A stretch of 64,000 nucleotides of DNA from assembly GCF_016894385.1 (NCBI RefSeq), contig NZ_CP069812.1:3821447-3885446 (forward strand), in the 5' to 3' direction. Of this stretch, positions 47,228-58,125 are shown piece after piece (within the stretch, counting starts at the first letter, position 1; the number at the start of each line of letters is the position of its first letter). The stretch is from Cupriavidus oxalaticus (GTDB lineage: Bacteria; Pseudomonadota; Gammaproteobacteria; Burkholderiales; Burkholderiaceae). The notes beneath the pieces are model-generated. The model saw only the letters and a list, made by a program, of their open reading frames with translations. It ran no database searches and was not told where the DNA came from. A program made the translations under genes and the position numbers.

Positions 47228-48202
47228 ATGACTCACCCCACCACCCCCCTCGACGCCTACCCCGTCGACGTCGCCTTCCCCGACATCCGCCCCTACGCCC
47301 CCGGCAACACCGGCATCCCCTACCTCTACACCTTCGACAGCGGCCAGCCCGGCCCGCATGTGATGGTCAACGCGCTGACCCACGGCAACGAGGTCTGCGG
47401 CGCCATCGCCGTCAAGGCGCTGCTCGACCACAACCTGCGCCCGCGCCGCGGCCGCCTGACGCTGGCCTTTGCCAACGTCGACGCCTACCACCGCTTCGAC
47501 CCGGCCAGCCCCGACGCCTCGCGCTTCGTCGACCAGGATTTCAACCGCGTGTGGACCGCCGCCACGCTGGACGACTCCAGCCGCGATTCCTCCGAGCTGC
47601 GCCGCGCGCGCGCCATGCGCCCGGTGATCGACACCGTCGACCTGCTGCTCGACCTGCACTCGATGCATGAGAAAAGCCGTCCGCTGATCGTCTCCGGCCC
47701 GCTCGACAAGGGCATCGCCCTGTCGCGCGCGCTGGGCGCGCCGGCCGACGTGATCGTCGACGAAGGCCACCCCGAAGGCCGCCGCATGCGCGACTACGAC
47801 GGCTTCGGCGATCCCGCCAGCCCGCGCAATGCGCTGCTGGTCGAATGCGGCCAGCACTGGGAGCCGGCTGCCGTGACGGTGGCGCAGGACAGCACCGCGC
47901 GCTTCCTGCTGCACGCCGGCGTGGTCGATGCGGCCGACCTGCCCGCCGGCTGGCTCCAGCCGCTGCCCGCCACGCAGCGGGTGGTACGCGTGACCGAGCC
48001 GGTGGTCGCCGCCAGCATGGATTTCCGCTTTGCCGGCCCCTATACGGGCCTGGAGACCTTTGCGGATGCCGGCACGGTCATCGGCTGGCGTGACGGCGAG
48101 CCGGTGGTGACGCCCTACCCCGACTGCGTGCTGGTGATGCCTTCGCTGCGCCAGCTTCGTCCCGGCGTGACCGTGGTGCGGCTGGGCAGGCTGGAGCGCT
48201 GA
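47228..48202 (+). CDS. Succinylglutamate desuccinylase/aspartoacylase-family zinc hydrolase
   Basis: A 324-residue M14-like metallohydrolase. Zinc ligands are predicted in ALTHGNEVCGA (H and E) and LLDLHSMH (H). Other conserved parts are VDQDFNRVW and ALLVECGQHWE, the latter with the probable catalytic glutamate. Family members cleave N-acyl groups from amino acids. It follows the Bug gene by 109 bp in the same direction. AstE itself would lie in an ast operon, which is absent, so the substrate is left open. Confidence 0.85.
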   Translation: MTHPTTPLDAYPVDVAFPDIRPYAPGNTGIPYLYTFDSGQPGPHVMVNALTHGNEVCGAIAVKALLDHNLRPRRGRLTLAFANVDAYHRFDPASPDASRFVDQDFNRVWTAATLDDSSRDSSELRRARAMRPVIDTVDLLLDLHSMHEKSRPLIVSGPLDKGIALSRALGAPADVIVDEGHPEGRRMRDYDGFGDPASPRNALLVECGQHWEPAAVTVAQDSTARFLLHAGVVDAADLPAGWLQPLPATQRVVRVTEPVVAASMDFRFAGPYTGLETFADAGTVIGWRDGEPVVTPYPDCVLVMPSLRQLRPGVTVVRLGRLER

Positions 48203-48240
48203 GCCGGGTTTGCCGAGGGGCCGTGGAAAGGCCAGCCCGA

Positions 48241-48795
48241 TCAGGCCCCCGCCGTCGATGCCTGCGGCGTGCCGGCCGACGGCGCCGGCGGCGGCAGCAT
48301 GCCCGGGAACAGCCGCTCGACCATCTCGTCCAGCTTGGATGCCGGATCCACCAGGTTGCTCAGGTTGAGCCCGCCGGCGCTGCGGTTGGCGCTGTAGATC
48401 GCCTTGCCGACGCGGTCGCCCTGGTGGAAGACGGTGATGTCCACGCTGTCCAGGTACGACGTCCAGAACCACGCGCTGCGTGCCGTGTAATACGCCACCA
48501 TCGGGCACGCCAGCGCCGACGCCGCCTCGGCCTGCAGCATCTTCACCTCGAAATTGCGTTGCTCCAGCGAGGCGCGGAAGGCCTCGACATAGTTATTGCC
48601 GCTCACCGGGCTCACCACGACGCACAGCAGCATGCCGTTGGCGCCGTAGTCGCCGCGCGGGCCGCCGCCGGCCGGCAGCTGGAACGCGGTATTGGGATCG
48701 GAGTGGTCGAGACGGTCGACCGGAGTCACGGCCTGGTAGGTCGAGCAGCCGCACAGCAGCAGGCCGACGCTGGCGGCCAGCAGGGCTTTGTTCAT
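48241..48795 (-). CDS. Sbal_3080-like lipoprotein
   Basis: A 184-residue lipoprotein precursor with lipobox LLLCGC (cysteine near residue 17), then STYQAVTPVDRL. The mature part has AFRASLEQRNFEVKML and SAWFWTSYLDSVDITVF, resembling the Sbal_3080 lipoprotein family, and a P/A-rich end. Function is unknown. It is followed upstream on the same strand by two other small envelope proteins. Confidence 0.7.
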   Translation of the reverse strand: MNKALLAASVGLLLCGCSTYQAVTPVDRLDHSDPNTAFQLPAGGGPRGDYGANGMLLCVVVSPVSGNNYVEAFRASLEQRNFEVKMLQAEAASALACPMVAYYTARSAWFWTSYLDSVDITVFHQGDRVGKAIYSANRSAGGLNLSNLVDPASKLDEMVERLFPGMLPPPAPSAGTPQASTAGA

Positions 48796-48932
48796 GGGAA
48801 TCCTGGATGGCTTGGAGCACCGCCGCCGGCGCGCAATGCGGGCAGCGTGCCTTCACACTGTAGGCGCTGCCGGCGCCAGCCAATTCCCGGAACAGACACG
48901 CAAAATGCGCGCTGCTGCGCTGGCGTGGCGCG

Positions 48933-49133
48933 TCAGCCGCCCGCCCCGCCTTGCGCCAGCCGGCCCACCAGGATCAGGCAGAACGCAGCCAGGCACAGTC
49001 CTACCACCGCGACCTGCAGCCGCGTCACGGGCCTGCCGCCCAGCAGGGTCTCGCTGAGCCAGCGCGGCGAAGCCAGGCCGGCGGCGGTTGCCGCCAGGAT
49101 GATGAGCGCAAGCACGGACAGCACGGATTGCAT
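48933..49133 (-). CDS. Small two-helix membrane protein
   Basis: A 66-residue protein with two hydrophobic helices (about 4-22 and 41-60) and a short GGAGG tail. I recognise no family. It lies 27 bp after the OB-fold protein gene on the same strand and is probably co-transcribed. Its small size leaves some doubt that it is expressed. Confidence 0.55.
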   Translation of the reverse strand: MQSVLSVLALIILAATAAGLASPRWLSETLLGGRPVTRLQVAVVGLCLAAFCLILVGRLAQGGAGG

Positions 49134-49160
49134 CGCAGGTTCTCCCGATCAGGTTCGCGC

Positions 49161-49733
49161 TCAGTTGGCGCCGCCGCGCAGCAGGCAGTCGCGCAGCAGT
49201 GGCACGCCATCGGCCAGGCCCGCGCCGTTGCACTCCACCGCCACCTTCTGGCCGCGCCGCACCATGGTCGCACGGGCCTCCACTTCGCAGACCCGTCCCG
49301 CCGGGCCGCAGATCTGCCGCTGCAGCAGCAAGGCGCGCACGTTGGCGGCGGGATCGCTGGTGCGGATGTCGACAAAGACCTGCTCGCCCTCGCGGCGCAC
49401 GCCGCTGGCGACGCCTTCGACGATCACGTAGCGGTCGAGGTAGCGCGCATCCGCGGCCCTGGGGTCGTTGCGATAGTCGTCCAGGATGGCGTTGGCCTGG
49501 TATTGCGGCAGGCGGTCGGCGGGCCGCTGCGGGTCGATGCTGACCGGGTCCAGCGTGCCGTTGCGCGGCACGCCGCGCACCTCGCTGGCCGGCACCGCGC
49601 CGGCGGCCTGCTCGCCCGCACCGGCGGGCGACATGGCGGCATCGTCATGCCGGTCATTGCCGGCAAACCACAACATGCCAAGGACAGCCACGGCGACGAT
49701 GGCAATGAGGATCTGCTGGGTACGGTTCAACAT
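49161..49733 (-). CDS. Membrane-anchored OB-fold (tRNA_anti-like) protein
   Basis: A 190-residue protein with an N-terminal membrane anchor (about 8-24, ILIAIVAVAVLGMLWFAG). A Pro/Ala linker follows, then a domain from about 85 with ANAILDDYRNDPRAADARYL and VIVEGVASGVRREG, matching the tRNA_anti-like OB fold family. It has two cysteine-containing stretches near the C-terminus. Start M at 49733 is preceded by AGGA. Its role is unknown; such domains are usually extracytoplasmic in this family. Confidence 0.7.
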   Translation of the reverse strand: MLNRTQQILIAIVAVAVLGMLWFAGNDRHDDAAMSPAGAGEQAAGAVPASEVRGVPRNGTLDPVSIDPQRPADRLPQYQANAILDDYRNDPRAADARYLDRYVIVEGVASGVRREGEQVFVDIRTSDPAANVRALLLQRQICGPAGRVCEVEARATMVRRGQKVAVECNGAGLADGVPLLRDCLLRGGAN

Positions 49734-49775
49734 CTGAGGGTCCTGCCTGGGGGCATGCAAAAGGCGAAAGCGCGA

Positions 49776-51020
49776 TTATGCGCTACCCGGGGCGCAGTAG
49801 CGCCCGATCGCCGCCACCGCGTGTTCCACCCCGCGCTCCGCCGCAACCGCCCGACCCAGCGCGGCGGCCTTGCCGCGCGTCTCCGAGCGCTCGGCAAACG
49901 CGATCATCGACGCCAGCCGCGCCGGATCGATCCTGTGCCCCGGCACGTACGCCGGTGCCACGCCCAGCGCCGCCAGCCGTCCGGCCCAGAAGAACTGGTC
50001 GCCCGCGAACGGCAGCACGATCGACGGCACGCCCGCCGCCGCCACCGCATGCGTGGTGCCGGCCCCGCCATGGTGGATCGCCGCCGCCACGCGCGGCAGC
50101 AGCCAGTCATGCGGCGTGGCCCCGATCACATGGAAACTGGCCGGCAGCGCCGACACATCGATGCCCGACCAGCCCGGATAGAACAGCGCGCGCCGGCCAT
50201 CGACGGCCCGCACCATGGCGTTGACCACCTTCTGCCGGTCAAAGCCCGCCATACTGCCGAAGCCGATATACAGCGGCGGCGCGCCGGCCGCCAGGAAGTC
50301 GCGCAACGCAGCGCCCGGCTGCCAGTCCGGCTGGGGCGGCATGTTCCACGCGCCGGTCACCAGCCAGTCCGCATGCCAGTCGCGCGGGCGCGGCACCAGG
50401 TGCGGCGAGACCGCGTACAGCGACGGGAAATCGCGCCACATCGCCCGGCGCGGCGCTACGCCAAACAGCTTCGCGCGCGCTGCGTTGGTGGCATTGCGGA
50501 ACATGCGCCACAGCACGAAGTTGATCACCGCATGGCTGGCCCGGTTGGCCCAGCCGGGCATGCGCATCGGCGGCAGCAAGGCCGAAGGAAAATCCCGCGT
50601 CGGCGAGATCGGGAACATCCCCGCGCCGATCACCGGCTTGCCCAGCTGCTCGCCGACGGACAGCGCCACATAAGCCGTCAGCCCCGAAAACACAATGCCA
50701 TCCGCATCGCGCGCCGCTTCCGCCAGCTGCGCCATCCACGCCTCGGTGTTCTCCTCCGCAATGCGCCCGAACGCACGCGTAGCCTCGGCCACGTTGCCAC
50801 CCTCCGTCATCAGCTTGTGCAAGGCACCGCCGGGCTCCAGGGTTTGCTGGATATCGCCGGCCATCGGCGCGAACGGGAGGCCATGCTCGGCGGCAAGTGG
50901 TGCCGCTGAGCGTTCGCCGAGCATCAGCACGTCATGCCCGGCGTCGCGCAGGCCTAGCCCGAGGGCTACGATGGGGCGGCAGTCGCCCTGGGTGCCGAAG
51001 GTGATGAGGGTGAGGCGCAT
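49776..51020 (-). CDS. Glycosyltransferase family 1 / UGT-like
   Basis: A 414-residue GT-B glycosyltransferase. The N-terminal half opens MRLTLITFGTQGDCRPIVAL. The sugar-nucleotide signature near the C-terminus is HHGGAGTTHAVAAAGVP, then IVLPFAGDQFFWA, typical of MGT/UGT and sterol or rhamnolipid glucosyltransferases. It would attach a sugar to a lipid or small molecule. There are no adjacent pathway genes to define the acceptor. The frame extends upstream to 51347, but the conserved start is at 51020. Confidence 0.87.
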   Translation of the reverse strand: MRLTLITFGTQGDCRPIVALGLGLRDAGHDVLMLGERSAAPLAAEHGLPFAPMAGDIQQTLEPGGALHKLMTEGGNVAEATRAFGRIAEENTEAWMAQLAEAARDADGIVFSGLTAYVALSVGEQLGKPVIGAGMFPISPTRDFPSALLPPMRMPGWANRASHAVINFVLWRMFRNATNAARAKLFGVAPRRAMWRDFPSLYAVSPHLVPRPRDWHADWLVTGAWNMPPQPDWQPGAALRDFLAAGAPPLYIGFGSMAGFDRQKVVNAMVRAVDGRRALFYPGWSGIDVSALPASFHVIGATPHDWLLPRVAAAIHHGGAGTTHAVAAAGVPSIVLPFAGDQFFWAGRLAALGVAPAYVPGHRIDPARLASMIAFAERSETRGKAAALGRAVAAERGVEHAVAAIGRYCAPGSA

Positions 51021-51115
51021 GGGAAGGGGCGAGGCGCGGTGCGCACGCCCGGCAGCTGTGCAAGTGAGGTGCAGTTTACCCGCGCTCGTACTTGCCTGGT
51101 CCGAACGCCTTGTTG

Positions 51116-51451
51116 CTACGGCCCGACCAAGGCGTAGTGGAGCAGGTAAAAGAGCACAGTCGCGGCGACCATTGCCATAAGCGTCACGATACGGCGTCTG
51201 ATCGGTACCGAAACCTGCCGGAGCCCAATTGCTGCCCAGGCAATCGAAGGACCGATGGCGAACATGAGCATCGCGAGATAGATCCACCCTGGCGTGGCAC
51301 AGTGCTCGATATCCCAGCAGCCATGCCAGCGGGGCACGAGTGGCCAAGACAAGCGCTCGGCCAACCAGTAGGAGAGCAGGACGGCTTGCCAGGAAACGAG
51401 CAGGCCGGCAATGAGATAAGCCACAAACCAGCTAGCACGTCCGCTGAGCAC
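51116..51451 (-). CDS. Hypothetical small membrane protein in a lower-GC patch
   Basis: A 111-residue protein with about three hydrophobic helices (10-27, 56-74, 86-106). Two cysteines lie in the loop HGCWDIEHCATP. I know no family. Base composition of the surrounding 51060-51540 is visibly lower in GC than the neighbours, and the gene sits alone between a glycosyltransferase and mnmE, so it may have been acquired. Coding status is plausible from its membrane pattern but unproven. Confidence 0.5.
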   Translation of the reverse strand: MLSGRASWFVAYLIAGLLVSWQAVLLSYWLAERLSWPLVPRWHGCWDIEHCATPGWIYLAMLMFAIGPSIAWAAIGLRQVSVPIRRRIVTLMAMVAATVLFYLLHYALVGP

Positions 51452-51514
51452 CTATCACGCCCCTTCCGAACTGCCCACTTCGTTGAGGTGTGTCGCGGGA
51501 TGTTCGGCAACTCG

Positions 51515-52942
<1,428 letters not shown>

Positions 52943-53042
52943 GGCGGTATTGTCGCAGATCGATTGCGGTTGGCGTGGCGTGGGTTGCACTTGCAAAAGC
53001 GCCGCGCGGCGCGGTGGGTCAGCCGCCATGTCAGGCGGGGCG

Positions 53043-53885
53043 TCAGCTCGTGCCGGGCGGTGGCGGCGGCACGTCGTCGGGCAGCTCCGGCACGTCCAGG
53101 CACTCGCGCATCAGCCGGCGCGCGACCATGGCATCGACAAAGTCCCCCAGCCGCGTCTGCTGCCTGACCAGCTTGCGGTGCAGCCGCCTGGCATAGCGCG
53201 GCGGCAACACCGGTGCCAGCGCCTCGATCGTGTAGCGCAGCCGCTTGCCCGCGATGCGCTGCTCATGCACCGCGCCCGGGTCGCCGCCCCGGGCGGCCCG
53301 CTTCAGCGCGCGCAGCCGCTTGCGGCCGCGGCGCACGCGCCGGCGTGCGAACGGGCCGAGGCGGTCGCGCCGTCCCGCCTTGCTTCTGGCGGCAACCTTT
53401 TCCGCAAGATGGGCCAGGTGGGCGAGATCGCGTTGGGCAACGGGCAACTGGCCGTCGCGATAGCTGACCAGTGTCGCCAGCATGGCCGCGCGAGCCGTGT
53501 TGCGCCGTGTGGCGGCAGTGTCGGCCATGGCGGCCAGCACCGGATCGTCGGGGGCTTTCTTGCGCGCGGGGGCAACCGTCTCGGCCAGGAAGACGTCCCA
53601 GTCGCGCACCTCGCTGGTCGCGCGCGCCAGCGTGCGCAGGTCGCGCTTCCAGCGCTCGCGTTCCAGCCGCGGTAGCGCCGGCCCGAGCGCCCACAGCACC
53701 GCGCGCGCATGGCGCACCGCCACGCGCAACTGGTGCAGGTCTTCCGCTTCGTCGCGGTGCAGCAAATCCTGCAGGGACGTGTCGATCCGCGCCAGGCTGG
53801 CCTGCGTCAGCGCGGCAAAAGCAACGACCGGCTGCGTCTTGCGGCGCAGCGTGGGCGGCTGGGCGTCGGTCATGGCGGTCTTCAT
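53043..53885 (-). CDS. CHAD-domain protein (polyphosphate-binding type)
   Basis: A 280-residue alpha-helical CHAD protein. Conserved histidines and basic residues appear in [19 protein letters not shown] (about 50-68) and [21 protein letters not shown] stretch ([18 protein letters not shown]). CHAD domains bind inorganic polyphosphate, and in Cupriavidus they are found on polyphosphate granules. It has no CYTH domain fused, unlike many relatives. Start codons at 53885 and 53873 are both possible. It is divergent from the next thioesterase gene. Confidence 0.87.
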   Translation of the reverse strand: MKTAMTDAQPPTLRRKTQPVVAFAALTQASLARIDTSLQDLLHRDEAEDLHQLRVAVRHARAVLWALGPALPRLERERWKRDLRTLARATSEVRDWDVFLAETVAPARKKAPDDPVLAAMADTAATRRNTARAAMLATLVSYRDGQLPVAQRDLAHLAHLAEKVAARSKAGRRDRLGPFARRRVRRGRKRLRALKRAARGGDPGAVHEQRIAGKRLRYTIEALAPVLPPRYARRLHRKLVRQQTRLGDFVDAMVARRLMRECLDVPELPDDVPPPPPGTS

Positions 53886-54048
53886 GCGGTCAGGCGCGCC
53901 GGCGGGACGCAGATGCGAACAGTGTAGGCGACGACACGCGAGAATGTGCCCGGGCGGCGTATCAGGCGCTGCACAGTTGACAGCCCCGCGCCGTCGCGCT
54001 GGAATGCGCACATCGCCCGGTGCTGCAGTGACCGTACAAGGACCCGCC

Positions 54049-54486
54049 ATGACCACCGAACAGGAGCGCCTGCTGCTGCGCGACACCATCGAGGCCGGCT
54101 TCCGCCAGGCCGCGTTCGTCAATGACGTCGGCATCGCGCTGGCGGATTGCGGGCCGGGCTGGTGCGAATCGACGCTGGCTGTCACGCCGCGTCACCTGCA
54201 GCACGGCGGCATCGTCCATGCGGGCGTGCAGGCCACCATGGCCGACCATACTGCAGGCGCCGCGGCCACCACCATCCTCGAAGCGGGCCAGCACGTGGTC
54301 ACCGCGGAATTCAAGATCAACCTGCTCAGGGCCGTGCGCAGCGAACGGCTGCGCTGCCGTGCCGATGTGCTCAAGTCCGGCCGCTCGATCATCGTGGTCG
54401 AGGCGGATGTGTTTGCGGACGTGCACGGCGAATCGGTGCTGGTGAGCCGCTTCAACGCAACGATGAGCGTGCTCGATCTGGCCTGA
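54049..54486 (+). CDS. PaaI-family hotdog thioesterase
   Basis: A 145-residue hotdog protein. Its core helix is LQHGGIVHAGVQATMADHTA, with the aspartate expected for the PaaI/HGG subgroup, followed by VVTAEFKINLLRAVRSERL. ACAAGGA precedes the ATG. It would hydrolyse acyl-CoA thioesters. It is distinct from the thioesterase at 28779; the two share only family features. Confidence 0.87.
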   Translation: MTTEQERLLLRDTIEAGFRQAAFVNDVGIALADCGPGWCESTLAVTPRHLQHGGIVHAGVQATMADHTAGAAATTILEAGQHVVTAEFKINLLRAVRSERLRCRADVLKSGRSIIVVEADVFADVHGESVLVSRFNATMSVLDLA

Positions 54487-54537
54487 ATCCAACCCGGCCT
54501 GAGCCGGCCCGAGCCCGCTTGTGCCGCGTGAGGGCGC

Positions 54538-55308
54538 TCAGCGCGTCGCCACGATAAACAGCCGCGGGAACGGCAGCAGCACCGACTTGTCGGGCAACGC
54601 GGGATACGCCTTCGCGATCTCGCTTTCATAGCGCGCCAGGTACGCCACGCGCCCGGCCTCGTCCAGCGGCTGCAGGAACGGCCGCAGCCCGCTGCCCTTG
54701 AACCATTCCACCACCGCCGCCGCGCCGCCGGCCAGCGGATGGTGGTAGGTGGTCACCCACACGTCCACGCGCCGGCACAGCGGGCGCAGCAGTTCGTAGT
54801 ACCACTGCGCCGGTGCGCGCTCGGCGCGCGCCTTGCTGGCGCTGGCCAGCTGCTGCGCCCACGGGCTTTCTGCAGCCACCTGGCGCATCAGCCGGTGCGC
54901 GGGCTCTTCCAGGTTGTCGGGCATCTGCACGGCGAGCGTGCCGCCTTCCGAGAGTCTGGAAACGAGCCTGGGAAACAGATTGGCGTGGTCCGGCAGCCAT
55001 TGCAGCACGGCGTTGGCCAGGATCACGTCGTACGGGCCGGCATCGTCCCAGGCGCCGATATCGGCCACGCGGAACTGCACGTCAGGCAGGCGCTTGCGCG
55101 CGGCGTCGACCATGTCGTCGGAGCTGTCCAGGCCGGTGACCAATGCGCCCGCGTACCGCGCCAGCAATACCTCCGTGGAATTGCCGGGGCCGCAGCCGAT
55201 ATCCACCGCGTTGCGCACGATCTCGTTGGGAATGGCGGCAACGAGGTCGCGCACGGGACGGGTACGTTCGTCTTCGAAGGCGACGTATTGGCGGGCGGAC
55301 CAGCTCAT
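54538..55308 (-). CDS. tam: Trans-aconitate 2-methyltransferase
   Basis: A 256-residue class I SAM methyltransferase. The SAM loop is VDIGCGPGNSTEVL (about 34-47), followed by VTGLDSSDDMVDAAR and ILANAVLQWLPDH. The start MSWSARQYVAFEDERTRPV is the Tam family opening. The enzyme methylates trans-aconitate, removing an inhibitor of aconitase. GGAG sits 6 bp before the ATG. It lies just after the yidC terminator region. Confidence 0.88.
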   Translation of the reverse strand: MSWSARQYVAFEDERTRPVRDLVAAIPNEIVRNAVDIGCGPGNSTEVLLARYAGALVTGLDSSDDMVDAARKRLPDVQFRVADIGAWDDAGPYDVILANAVLQWLPDHANLFPRLVSRLSEGGTLAVQMPDNLEEPAHRLMRQVAAESPWAQQLASASKARAERAPAQWYYELLRPLCRRVDVWVTTYHHPLAGGAAAVVEWFKGSGLRPFLQPLDEAGRVAYLARYESEIAKAYPALPDKSVLLPFPRLFIVATR

Positions 55309-55378
55309 GGTGGATCTCCGGACGTTGAGGCGCAGGCCGATAGGATACGCCCGCCGCAGCCGACACCGCACGAACAAG

Positions 55379-55418
55379 GCTCCCCTCGCCCGCTTGCGGG
55401 AGAGGGGAGCAAACCGCC
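55379..55418. repeat. REP-like palindrome (family A, single copy)
   Basis: A copy of the GAGAGGG palindrome with core CGCCCGCTTGCGGGAGAGG, followed by GGGAGCAAACCGCC, as at 4433-4450. It lies between the convergent transcript end of yidC and the methyltransferase promoter. Confidence 0.7.
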
Positions 55419-55456
55419 AGCGAGCGAAAGGCCGTCAGTCATCCATCCAAAAACAA

Positions 55457-55482
55457 AAAGCCCGGCGACACCGCCGGGCTTT
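55457..55482 (-). terminator. Terminator of the rpmH-rnpA-yidD-yidC transcript
   Basis: A perfect 11-bp stem AAAGCCCGGCG / CGCCGGGCTTT with a four-base loop. Read on the minus strand it is followed by a T-rich run (complement of CAAAAACAAAAAG), as expected for an intrinsic terminator 28 bp after the yidC stop. Confidence 0.85.
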
Positions 55483-55510
55483 CCGCTTACTACATCAACG
55501 CAACAGGCAA

Positions 55511-57178
55511 TCAGCTCTTGGCCACCACAGCTGCCTTGCCCTTGCCAAGCATCCGGTTGATCTGCCACTGCTGCGCAATCGACAGGATGTTGTTCACCAC
55601 CCAGTACAGCACCAGGCCGGCCGGGAAGAAGAAGAACATCACCGAGAACACCAGCGGCATGATCGTCATGACCTTGGCCTGCACCGGATCCGGCGGCGTC
55701 GGGTTCAGCTTGGTCTGCACGAACATCGACACGGCCATCACGATCGGCAGGATGTAGAACGGATCCGGCACCGACAGGTCCTTGATCCAGCCCAGCCACG
55801 GCGCGCCGCGCATTTCCACCGACGACAGCAGCACCCAGTACAGCGCGATGAACACCGGGATCTGGATCAGGATCGGCAGGCAGCCGCCGAGCGGGTTGAC
55901 CTTCTCGGTGCGGTACAGGCCCATCATCTCCTGGTTCATCTTCTGCGGGTCGTTCTTGTAACGCTCGCGGATCGCGGTCATGCGCGGCTGCAGGTCCTTC
56001 ATCTTGCCCATGGACTTGTAGCTCGCCGCCGACAGCGGGAAGAACACCAGCTTGATCAGCACCGTCAGCGCGATGATCGACCAGCCCCAGTTGCCCAGGA
56101 AGCCGTGCAGCTTCTCCAGCAGCCAGAACAGCGGCTTGGCCAGGATGGTCAGCCAGCCGTAGTCCTTCACCAGCTCCAGGCCCGGGGCGATCTTCTCGAG
56201 CATGTGCTCTTCCTGCGGACCGGCGAACAGGCGTGCGTCGGCGCTCACCGTAGCGCCCGGGGCCACTTCGCCCAGCGGCTGCTGGATGCCCACGCGGTAC
56301 AGGTTCGGGTCAATCTGCTGGACGTAGAAGCTGTGCTCCTTGCCGGCCTGCGGAATCCAGGCCGAGGCAAAGTAATGCTGCACCATCGCCACCCAGCCGT
56401 TGTTGGCGGTGGCCGGCACGGTGGCCTTGCCCTTGGCGATGTCTTCAAAGCTGATCTTCTGGTACTTGTCCGCGTCGGTGTAGACCGCCGGACCCGTGAA
56501 GGTGCTGTAGAACTGCGACTGCTCGATCTTGCTGCCATCGCGCGCCAGTTCCAGGTACAGCGTCGGCGACACCGGCGCGGGGCCCGCGTTGGTCACCGCG
56601 AACTTGGTGTCCACCACATAGCTGCCCTTGCGGAACACATAGGTCTTGGTGAACGTGACGCCGTTCTTCTCGGCGGTCAGCACCACTTCCAGCTGCTCGG
56701 CGCCATCCAGGCTGCGCGGGCCCGGCGCGGCGGTGAACACCGTGGTGTGGTTGGGCAGGTCGCCACCGATCAGGCCCGAGCGCGCCAGGTAGGTGTGCAC
56801 GTTGTCACGCTCGAACAGTACCACCGGCTTGGCGTCCTTCTCGAGCTCCTTGAGCAGCTCCAGGCGCGACACGATGCCGCCGGCGGTGTCGATCTCGGCG
56901 CGCACCCGGTCGGTGGTCACCACGATCTTCTCGCCGGCGGGCTGGGCGGCTGCCTGGGGCGCGGCGCCGGCAGTCGGGGCGGCTGCGCCCGGCTGCACGT
57001 TGGCCTTGGGCACGTCGCCCTGCGCGGCAACGCCGCTGGCGGCCGGCGCCGAGGCGCCCTGCTGCGTGGCGCTCGGGAAGAACATCGACGCATGGCCTTG
57101 GGAGCGTTGCCAGTTGTCGTAGAGCAGCACGAGGGACATCGAGAAGATGACCCAGAGGATGGTGCGTTTGATATCCAT
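55511..57178 (-). CDS. yidC: Membrane protein insertase YidC
   Basis: A 555-residue inner-membrane insertase. It has an N-terminal signal anchor ([20 protein letters not shown]), a large periplasmic P1 domain (about 60-340) after a low-complexity A/Q/P linker, and five membrane helices ([20 protein letters not shown] onward). The cytosolic hairpin has [20 protein letters not shown] and the end is basic. It inserts membrane proteins alone or with SecYEG. It ends the rpmH operon and is followed by a strong terminator. Confidence 0.97.
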   Translation of the reverse strand: MDIKRTILWVIFSMSLVLLYDNWQRSQGHASMFFPSATQQGASAPAASGVAAQGDVPKANVQPGAAAPTAGAAPQAAAQPAGEKIVVTTDRVRAEIDTAGGIVSRLELLKELEKDAKPVVLFERDNVHTYLARSGLIGGDLPNHTTVFTAAPGPRSLDGAEQLEVVLTAEKNGVTFTKTYVFRKGSYVVDTKFAVTNAGPAPVSPTLYLELARDGSKIEQSQFYSTFTGPAVYTDADKYQKISFEDIAKGKATVPATANNGWVAMVQHYFASAWIPQAGKEHSFYVQQIDPNLYRVGIQQPLGEVAPGATVSADARLFAGPQEEHMLEKIAPGLELVKDYGWLTILAKPLFWLLEKLHGFLGNWGWSIIALTVLIKLVFFPLSAASYKSMGKMKDLQPRMTAIRERYKNDPQKMNQEMMGLYRTEKVNPLGGCLPILIQIPVFIALYWVLLSSVEMRGAPWLGWIKDLSVPDPFYILPIVMAVSMFVQTKLNPTPPDPVQAKVMTIMPLVFSVMFFFFPAGLVLYWVVNNILSIAQQWQINRMLGKGKAAVVAKS

Positions 57179-57199
57179 GTCTGGCTGTGGTCGGAGAAA

Positions 57200-57517
57200 T
57201 CAGGGTCTGGGCAGACGGATCGCGGCAGGCACATGGGGCGCATGGCCTGCCGCGGCATGGACGGAACGGCCCGATGCGGAGTCCGCCCTGGCTGTGTCGG
57301 TTTCCGTGCCCGGCACGGGATCATACCCGCCTTGGGCGAAGGGATGGCAACGGCACAGCCGGCAGGCGGCCATCCAGCTGCCGCGCGCGGCGCCGTGATG
57401 GACGATCGCGTCGCGGGCGTAGTCGGAACAGGTCGGCAGGAAGCGGCACTGCGAGCCCAGGTAAGGACTCAGGGCGATCTTGTAGATACGCAGCAGGGCT
57501 AGCAGGATTCGCTTCAT
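57200..57517 (-). CDS. yidD: Membrane protein insertion efficiency factor YidD
   Basis: A 105-residue protein. The family core is [20 protein letters not shown], then [17 protein letters not shown] and [20 protein letters not shown], with the conserved cysteines. It attaches to the inner face of the membrane and helps YidC. The C-terminal 30 or so residues (after VPGTETD) are an uncommon hydrophilic extension. It starts 16 bp after the rnpA stop and ends 21 bp before yidC. Confidence 0.92.
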   Translation of the reverse strand: MKRILLALLRIYKIALSPYLGSQCRFLPTCSDYARDAIVHHGAARGSWMAACRLCRCHPFAQGGYDPVPGTETDTARADSASGRSVHAAAGHAPHVPAAIRLPRP

Positions 57518-57533
57518 GATGAGACCGTCAGGC

Positions 57534-57983
57534 CTAAAGGCCCGGTGGCTGGCTCTGCGGGGCAGAAGCCGGCGGCGGGGCGGGTGGTGCAGGGTTGGGC
57601 GCGGGCGGCGGCGGCAGCGGTTTGGCCGCCACCTCCAGCAAGCTGGCGATTTCCGCCGCGCACGCCTGTCGGACCGCCGTGCGCGTGGCAAATTCCGCCC
57701 GCGGGAATTTTGCTTGCAGGCGCAACAGCACGTCACGCCCCGACAACTGCTCGCGGCGCTGGCGGAACAGCTCGCGCGCCATGCGCTTCACCAGGTTGCG
57801 CTCGGCGGCGCGCGGCGCGAACTTCTTGCCCACGACCACGCCCAGCCGGGCTTCGGCCAGGCCGTTGGCGCGCACGTACAGCACGAAATGCGTGCTGCGC
57901 CGGCGGGGCCGCAAAGCAAAAACGGATGAAAACTCATCCGTCTTTGTGAGCCTCGCGGCTTTGGGGAAGGCATGGGCTGACAC
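57534..57983 (-). CDS. rnpA: Ribonuclease P protein component
   Basis: A 149-residue basic protein that helps RNase P RNA cleave tRNA leaders. The family core is [18 protein letters not shown] at the start and the RNR motif appears as [20 protein letters not shown] at 57983 gives the start expected from Burkholderia homologues; an ATG at 58085 would add 34 residues of unlikely sequence. The C-terminal 28 residues ([20 protein letters not shown] and on) form a proline-rich tail not seen in typical RnpA. The stop is 16 bp before yidD. Confidence 0.88.
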   Translation of the reverse strand: MSAHAFPKAARLTKTDEFSSVFALRPRRRSTHFVLYVRANGLAEARLGVVVGKKFAPRAAERNLVKRMARELFRQRREQLSGRDVLLRLQAKFPRAEFATRTAVRQACAAEIASLLEVAAKPLPPPPAPNPAPPAPPPASAPQSQPPGL

Positions 57984-58039
57984 GCTGGGCAAGGCTGGCG
58001 AGAGATACTGCTGACTGACTAGCTGGACCCGGCGGCAAC

Positions 58040-58058
58040 CCGGCGCAAACTGCGCCGG
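58040..58058 (-). other. RNA hairpin between rpmH and rnpA
   Basis: CCGGCGCA / TGCGCCGG form a perfect 8-bp stem with a three-base loop in the 142-bp gap between rpmH and rnpA. There is no T-tract, so it is unlikely to terminate; it may be a processing or stability signal that separates the highly expressed rpmH from rnpA. Confidence 0.4.
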
Positions 58059-58125
58059 CCGTCCTGGACCCGAGGCAAGAGGCATCGACGGCGCTGGTGG
58101 CGCCGTCAGGCCGGTTGCCCGGGCC

